Below, piece after piece: positions 59,461 through 64,000 of a DNA stretch of 64,000 bases; within the stretch, counting starts at the first letter, position 1, and each line of letters begins with the position of its first letter. The DNA lies in NCBI GenBank assembly GCA_963765815.1, contig CAVXXT010000005.1, forward strand, positions 154,458 through 218,457, in the 5' to 3' direction. The notes beneath the pieces were generated by a model. It did not search any database, was not told where the DNA came from, and saw only the letters and a program-made list of their open reading frames with translations. Both the position numbers and the translations under genes were made by a program. This DNA comes from DATLNF01 sp963765815. GTDB taxonomy: Bacteria > Actinomycetota > Actinomycetes > BP-191.

Positions 59461-59883
59461 TCAGACGGTGGCGGTACGACGTGCGCCGGCCAGGCTGACG
59501 CCGAGCAGCGCGACCGAGCTGGCGAAGTGCAGGCCGTTGTCGGCCGAGTTGAGCGCGAGGATGTTCGCCGAGCTGTTCAGGATGAAGAGGCCGAGGACGC
59601 CGACCAGCAGGTACGTCGCGCCGACCGAGCCGTTGATCGCGCGGGCCGCCATCTCGCTGTTGCGGGCGGCGAGGATGAGCGTCACGCCGATGGCGAGGTG
59701 CACGACGTTGTGCAGCGGGTTGACCTCGAAGATGCCGAGCAGGTCCTTGCCGGTCGTCGATGCGAAGCCGACGCCGCTGGTGACCGCGAAGCCGAGCAGC
59801 CCGACGAGGACGTAGACCGCGCCGAAAACGGTGCCGAGCATGCGGTTGGGCGTCGAGGTGACGCCGGAGTCGTTCAGTGCCAT
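59461..59883 (-). CDS. DUF4383 membrane protein
   Basis: The 140-residue protein starts at the ATG at 59881-59883 behind GGAGG and has four hydrophobic segments: MLGTVFGAVYVLVGLLGFAV, NPLHNVVHLAIGVTLILAAR, VGATYLLVGVLGLFILN and LHFASSVALLGVSLA. The NxxHNxVHLxxG signature in the second helix is the mark of DUF4383, a membrane family of unknown function common in actinobacteria. No catalytic residues are expected. It lies divergent from nrdR with a 100-bp gap. Confidence 0.9.
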   Translation of the reverse strand: MALNDSGVTSTPNRMLGTVFGAVYVLVGLLGFAVTSGVGFASTTGKDLLGIFEVNPLHNVVHLAIGVTLILAARNSEMAARAINGSVGATYLLVGVLGLFILNSSANILALNSADNGLHFASSVALLGVSLAGARRTATV

Positions 59884-59983
59884 GGGAGACCTCCAGGAGT
59901 GGGTGACCGGCGTACGCCGTGGTTGCCTGGTTTTCGCATCAGGCCGCCGGTCGGTTCACCCGCGGGCCGTAGAGTGCCGAGCC

Positions 59984-60442
59984 ATGCGATGCCCGTTCTG
60001 CCGCCACCCCGACTCGCGCGTCGTCGACAGCCGCGAGGTCGACGAGGGCACCGCGATCCGCCGCCGCCGATCGTGCCCGGAGTGCGAGCGCCGCTTCACG
60101 ACGCTCGAGACCGCGAGCCTGCAGGTCGTGAAGCGCAACGGCACCAAGGAGGCGTTCTCCCGCGCCAACGTCATCAACGGCGTACGCCGTGCCTGCAAGG
60201 GCCGCCCGGTCGACGACGACCAGCTCGCGGCGCTGGCCCAGCAGGTCGAGGAGCACGTGCGGCTCTCCGGATCAGCGGAGATCCCGAGCGGCGACATCGG
60301 GCTGGCCATCCTCGGCCCGCTGCGCGAGCTCGACGAGGTGGCCTACCTGCGCTTCGCCAGCGTGTACCGCGGCTTCGACTCCCTCGCCGACTTCGAGCGC
60401 GAGGTCGCCGGCCTCAAGGCGTCACGCCCGGACACCCCCTAA
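59984..60442 (+). CDS. nrdR: Transcriptional repressor NrdR
   Basis: NrdR represses ribonucleotide reductase genes in response to ATP and dATP. The 152-residue protein has a zinc ribbon (CPFC with Cys3/Cys6 and CPECERRFTT with Cys31/Cys34) and an ATP-cone (VVKRNGTKEAFSRANVINGV, then SGDIGLAILGPLRELDEVAY). The start at 59984 gives the family's MRCPFC opening. In many actinobacteria nrdR is next to lexA and to nrdJ; here a methyltransferase and a helicase follow instead, so the reductase gene must be elsewhere. Confidence 0.97.
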   Translation: MRCPFCRHPDSRVVDSREVDEGTAIRRRRSCPECERRFTTLETASLQVVKRNGTKEAFSRANVINGVRRACKGRPVDDDQLAALAQQVEEHVRLSGSAEIPSGDIGLAILGPLRELDEVAYLRFASVYRGFDSLADFEREVAGLKASRPDTP

Positions 60443-60454
60443 CGGGGCAGCCGG

Positions 60455-61306
60455 TCAGCGGGTGGCGGAGACGACCAGGAGCTCGCAGGGTCCGACGAAG
60501 CCGTCGGCGGTCTCGAACTGCTGCAGCTCGCTGGCGACCTCGCCCCAGGCGTCCTCGCGCTCGTCGGGGGAGAGCCCGCTGAGCATCTGGTGCAGCGCGC
60601 CGAAGGACTCCTTCTCGAACCGCAGGCACTCCGCCGCGGACGTCATCAGCAGTGGCGCGTCGACCGCCTCGACCACGATGTCGACGAAGCCCGCGTTGGC
60701 GAGCGCCCCCTCTGCGACACCCGGCGCGCCGAGGCTGAACGGCCCGGGGAGACCGGCGGCCGGCGCGGGGAGACCGGCCCGTCGGCGGATGATCGAGACC
60801 GGCACCGAGAAGAAGCCGTTGCGGTCCGGCGTGGAGTAGACGACCGCGGAGACCCGGCCGCCAGGACGGAGCGCGGCGTGGATCCCGGCGAGCGCGCGCG
60901 GCTGGTCGGGCAGGTAGATGAGTCCGAGGCGGGAGATCGCGGCGTCGAAGCTGCCGTCGGCGAGCGGCCCGAGGTTCTCCGCGTCGGCCTCGGCCGTCTC
61001 GACGTTGGTCAGGCCCTCGCCGGTCGCCTGCTTCGCGGCGTAGGTGAGGATCGTCGGCGAGATGTCGGTCGCGACCACCCGACCGTCGGTCCCGGCCCGG
61101 CGGGCGGCGGCCAGGCTCTGGCCGCCTGCGCCGGCGGCGACGTCGAGCACCGACGAGCCTGCACCCACGCCGGCGCCGTCGAGCATCCGGTCGGTGGCCT
61201 CACCGAGCCAGGTCTCGAGGGTGGGTCCCCAGCGGTGCCACGCCTCCGCGGTGTCCTCCCACTGCTGGCGGGTCGTCGACTTGTACTGCTGCGGGTCGAA
61301 CGTCAT
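60455..61306 (-). CDS. Class I SAM-dependent methyltransferase
   Basis: ATG at 61304-61306 follows GAGAGGAGC. The 283-residue protein shows the methyltransferase motifs: SVLDVAAGAGGQSLAAA (I), VVATDISPTILTYAAKQ (acidic loop), DAENLGPLADGSFDAAISRL (II) and ALRPGGRVSAVVYST (III). A helical N-terminus with WEDTAEAWHRWGPTLETWLG resembles the UbiE/COQ5-type group, but quinone substrates are not proven. The stop is 13 bp past the convergent nrdR stop, so they do not share a transcript. Confidence 0.9.
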   Translation of the reverse strand: MTFDPQQYKSTTRQQWEDTAEAWHRWGPTLETWLGEATDRMLDGAGVGAGSSVLDVAAGAGGQSLAAARRAGTDGRVVATDISPTILTYAAKQATGEGLTNVETAEADAENLGPLADGSFDAAISRLGLIYLPDQPRALAGIHAALRPGGRVSAVVYSTPDRNGFFSVPVSIIRRRAGLPAPAAGLPGPFSLGAPGVAEGALANAGFVDIVVEAVDAPLLMTSAAECLRFEKESFGALHQMLSGLSPDEREDAWGEVASELQQFETADGFVGPCELLVVSATR

Positions 61307-61382
61307 GTGACGCTCCTCTCGTCGGCCGGGACGATATCCGCGCCGTCCTCCGTCGTGCGGCGGGTGGCACGATGGGTGGCCG

Positions 61383-63915
61383 ATGAGCCTCTACTCCCGT
61401 ATCCCGGCCGACCCGACGCCGGACGCTGTGCTGGAAGCGTTCCTCACCTGGGTCGGCGAGCAGGGCCTGACGCCGTACGCCGCGCAGGACGAAGCGCTGA
61501 TCGAGGTCGCTCCGGCAGCACGTGATCCTCAGCACGCCGACCGGCAGCGGCAAGAGCCTGGTCGCGCTCGGCGCGCACTTCGCCGCGCTGCCGCGCGGTC
61601 GGCGCAGCTACTACACCGCGCCGATCAAGGCGCTGGTGAGCGAGAAGTTCTTCGCGCTGTGCGACGATGTTCGGCGCCGACAACGTCGGGATGATGACCG
61701 GCGACGCGAGCGTCAACCCGACGCGCCGATCATCTGCTGCACCGCCGAGGTGCTCGCCAACATGGCGCTGCGCGCGCGGCGCGGAGGCCGACGTCGGCGC
61801 GTCGTGATGGACGAGTTCCACTACTACGCCGAGCCCGACCGCGGCTGGGCCTGGCAGGTGCCGCTGCTCGAGCTGCCCTACGCGCAGTTCCTGCTGATGT
61901 CGGCGACGCTCGGCGACGTCACGCGCTTCGAGGAAGACCTCACCCGGCGTACCGGGCGCGCGACGGTCGCGGTCGTCAGCGCGGCGAGCGGCCGGTGCCG
62001 CTGCACTACTCGCTACGTCTCGACGCCGCTGCACGAGACGATCGAGGAGCTGCTCGCCACCAAGCGCGCGCCGGTCTACGTCGTGCACTTCACCCAGGCG
62101 TCGGCGGTGGAGCGGGCGCAGGCGCTGATGAGCGTCAACGTCTGCACCCGCGAGGAGAAGGCCGCGATCGCCGAGCTGATCGGCGGGTTCCGCTTCACCA
62201 CGGGCTTCGGGCAGACGCTGTCGCGGCTGGTGCGGCACGGCATCGGCGTGCACCACGCCGGGATGCTGCCGAAGTACCGGCGGCTGGTGGAGCTGCTCGC
62301 GCAGGCCGGCTACCTCAAGGTGATCTGCGGCACCGACACCCTCGGCGTCGGCATCAACGTGCCGATCCGCACGGTCCTGTTCACCGCCCTCACCAAGTAC
62401 GACGGCGACCGCAGACCCGGCACCTCAGGGCCCGCGAGTTCCACCAGATCGCCGGCCGCGCCGGACGCGCCGGTTTCGACACCGCCGGCACGTCGTCGTC
62501 CAGGCTCCCGACCACGTCGTCGAGAACAGCAGGCGCTGGCCAAGGCCGGCGACGACCCGAAGAAGCGCCGCAAGGTGGTGCGCAAGAAGCCGCCCGAGGG
62601 CTTCGTGTCGTGGGGCGAGCCGACGTTCGAGCGGCTGGTGGCCGCCGAGCCCGAGACGCTCACGTCGAGCTTGCGGGTGACGCCACGCGATGGTGCTCAA
62701 CGTGCTCGACCGGCCGGGCGACGCTTTCGCGGCGATGCGCGCAGCTGCTCGACGACAACCACGAGCCGCGACGCGCCGCAGCAGCCGCTCATCCGCCGGG
62801 CGATCGCGATCTACCGGGCGCTGCTGGCCGCCGGCGTGGTCGAACGGCTCGACGGAGCCCGACGACCGGGCCGCACGGTCCGGCTCACCGTCGACCTGCA
62901 GCCCGACTTCGCCCTCAACCAGCCGCTGTCGCCGTTCGCGCTCGCGGCCTTCGAGCTGCTCGACCGGGAGTCGCCGACGCTACGCGCTCGACGTCGTGTC
63001 GGTGGTCGAGGCGACCCTCGACAACCCGCGGCAGGTGCTCGACGGCGCAGCGCAGCAAGGCCCGCGGCGAGGCGGTCGCCGAGATGAAGGCCGACGGCAT
63101 CGAGTACGAGGAGCGGATGGAGCTGCTCGAGGAGGTCACGCTACCCGAAGCCGCTCGCGAGGAGCTGCTCGACGGCGGCGTACGAGATCTACCGGCGCGG
63201 CCACCCGTGGGTCGGCGACTTCGCGCTCGCGCCCAAGTCGGTGGTGCGCGACATGTGCGAGCAGGCGATGACCTTCGTCGAGTACGTCGGCTACTACGGG
63301 CTGGCGCGGTCCGAGGGACTGGTGCTGCGCTACCTCGCCGACGCCTACAAGGCACTGCGCCAGACGGTCCCGGACGAGCGCAAGACCGAGGAGCTGGAGG
63401 ACCTCATCGAGTGGCTGGGCGAGCTGGTGCGGCAGGTCGACTCCAGCCTGCTCGACGAGTGGGAGAAGCTGCGTCGACCCGACGCCGACGGGAGCCGGTC
63501 GGCCGTCGCGACGGCGGGCCGTCGACGCGCGCCGCCGCCGGTGACGCCAACGTGCGCGCCTTCCGGGTGATGGTGCGCAACGCGCTGTTCCGCCGGGTCG
63601 AGCTGGCCGCGCTGCGCGGTACTGGTCGACCTCGGCGAGCTCGACGGCGACGCGCGGCTGGACGCCGGCCGCGTGGGCGGAGGCGCTGCGCCGTACTTGG
63701 ACGAGCACGCACTTCATCGGCACCGACGCCGATGCGCGCGGCCCGTCGATGCTCATCGATCGACGGGGAGACCGACCGGCGCTGGGGGGTCCGGCAGATC
63801 CTCGACGACCCGGCCGGCGACCACGACTGGGGCATCAGCGCCGAGGTCGACCTCGCCGTCAGCGACGAGGCCGGCGAAGCCGTCCTCACGGTGACGTCGG
63901 TCAACCAGCTCTACT
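61383..63915 (+). pseudogene. DEAD/DEAH-box helicase with DUF3516, many apparent frameshifts
   Basis: Reading frames must be switched many times between 61510 and about 63900 to recover one helicase of roughly 830-850 residues: MSLYSRIPADPTPDAVLEAF, STPTGSGKSLVALGAHF (Walker A), VVMDEFHYYAEPDRGWAWQV, LLMSATLGDVTRFE, VHHAGMLPKYRRLVELLAQA and GTDTLGVGINVP. The C-terminal DUF3516 region follows (VVRDMCEQAMTFVEYVGYYG, LEDLIEWLGELVRQVDSSLL). Frame changes often come in compensating pairs (for example near 61668/61719 and 61777/61797), while the residues are otherwise conserved. No stop is visible near the expected end. This pattern suits sequencing errors better than slow decay. The family is an RNA-helicase-like group of unknown role. 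Confidence 0.75.
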
Positions 63916-63924
63916 CGCCACCAA

Positions 63925-63985
63925 GTCGCGATCTTGGAGTCCGTCCACAGGCGACTTTCCTGTGGACGGACCCCAAGATCACGAC
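63925..63985. terminator. Long near-perfect hairpin after the helicase
   Basis: A 27-base arm (63925-63951) and its complement (63959-63985) pair with two mismatches around the 7-base loop CGACTTT. This is the longest palindrome in the window. It stands just after the probable end of the helicase gene, so it is a likely terminator or a member of a repeat family. Confidence 0.82.
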
Positions 63986-64000
63986 CAATTCGGTCCGTGC

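Overview
The window is high-GC (roughly 70%), densely packed DNA, mostly read on the + strand. It carries frequent GTG starts, ATGA/GTGA/TGATG start-stop overlaps and strong GGAGG-type ribosome binding sites, as expected of an actinobacterium. Gene content and order (dapA-rnj-ftsK; rimO-pgsA-cinA-clgR; DUF3046-recA-recX-rny-miaB-miaA-dapF-hflX; lexA divergent from a LysM gene; nrdR) match actinobacterial chromosomes. RNase Y next to recA/recX beside an RNase J points to Propionibacteriales, most likely Nocardioidaceae. This placement is inferred from synteny, not from a database search.

Layout. 1-6.8 kb: part of an ATP-grasp gene, dapA, rnj, a lipoprotein and ftsK. 6.8-12.3 kb: a NarL-type response regulator divergent from an operon of a secreted S8 protease with a Trp/Ser repeat tail, a membrane sensor-like protein and a HisKA_3 histidine kinase, then two small unknown genes. 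12.4-18.5 kb: a frameshifted RodZ-like gene, then rimO-pgsA-cinA-degenerate EAL-clgR-like in one overlapping array and a TetR regulator. 18.5-24.6 kb (minus): a Nei-type DNA glycosylase, a methyltransferase and the giant helicase lhr, broken by two apparent frameshifts. 24.7-31.6 kb: DUF3046, recA interrupted by a full intein, recX, a glycerophosphodiesterase and rny. 31.6-34.6 kb: secreted tandem pairs (two CxC/NTR-like proteins with sortase-like tails, then two trypsin-fold pseudoproteases). 34.6-44.1 kb: an S51-like protein, miaB, a LigB-like gene, miaA, an EAL gene, an AbiEi/DUF559 gene between two related hairpins, dapF, an SCO6745-type gene and hflX. 44.2-50.9 kb: a GGDEF/EAL membrane protein, a lipase with an LPXTG-like tail, a secreted beta-propeller and an intact IS481-family element. 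51-64 kb: a cNMP-binding protein, secreted proteins, HAD, VOC, lexA/LysM, a hydrolase, an ECF sigma factor with a membrane partner, DUF4383, nrdR, a methyltransferase and a DUF3516-type helicase with many indels.

How the genes fit together. DNA repair and the SOS response form one theme: recA, recX, lhr, nei and lexA, with visible LexA boxes before recA and in the lexA/LysM gap, plus a RecA-NDp-type promoter before recA. tRNA and ribosome modification (miaA, miaB, rimO) and RNA decay (rnj, rny) form another, and lysine/peptidoglycan precursor genes (dapA, dapF) a third. c-di-GMP signalling appears as one intact and two partly degenerate GGDEF/EAL proteins. Extracytoplasmic proteins recur, several with missing catalytic residues.

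The most unusual items are the Mtu-type RecA intein preceded by a run of rare codons, the protease/sensor/kinase cluster, the hairpin-flanked AbiEi-DUF559 gene, a family of long intergenic palindromes including a repeat present in two copies 43 kb apart, and an IS481-type element whose transposase takes its stop codon from the target site. Clusters of indels in lhr and especially after 61.5 kb may be sequence errors and should be confirmed before being treated as pseudogenes.
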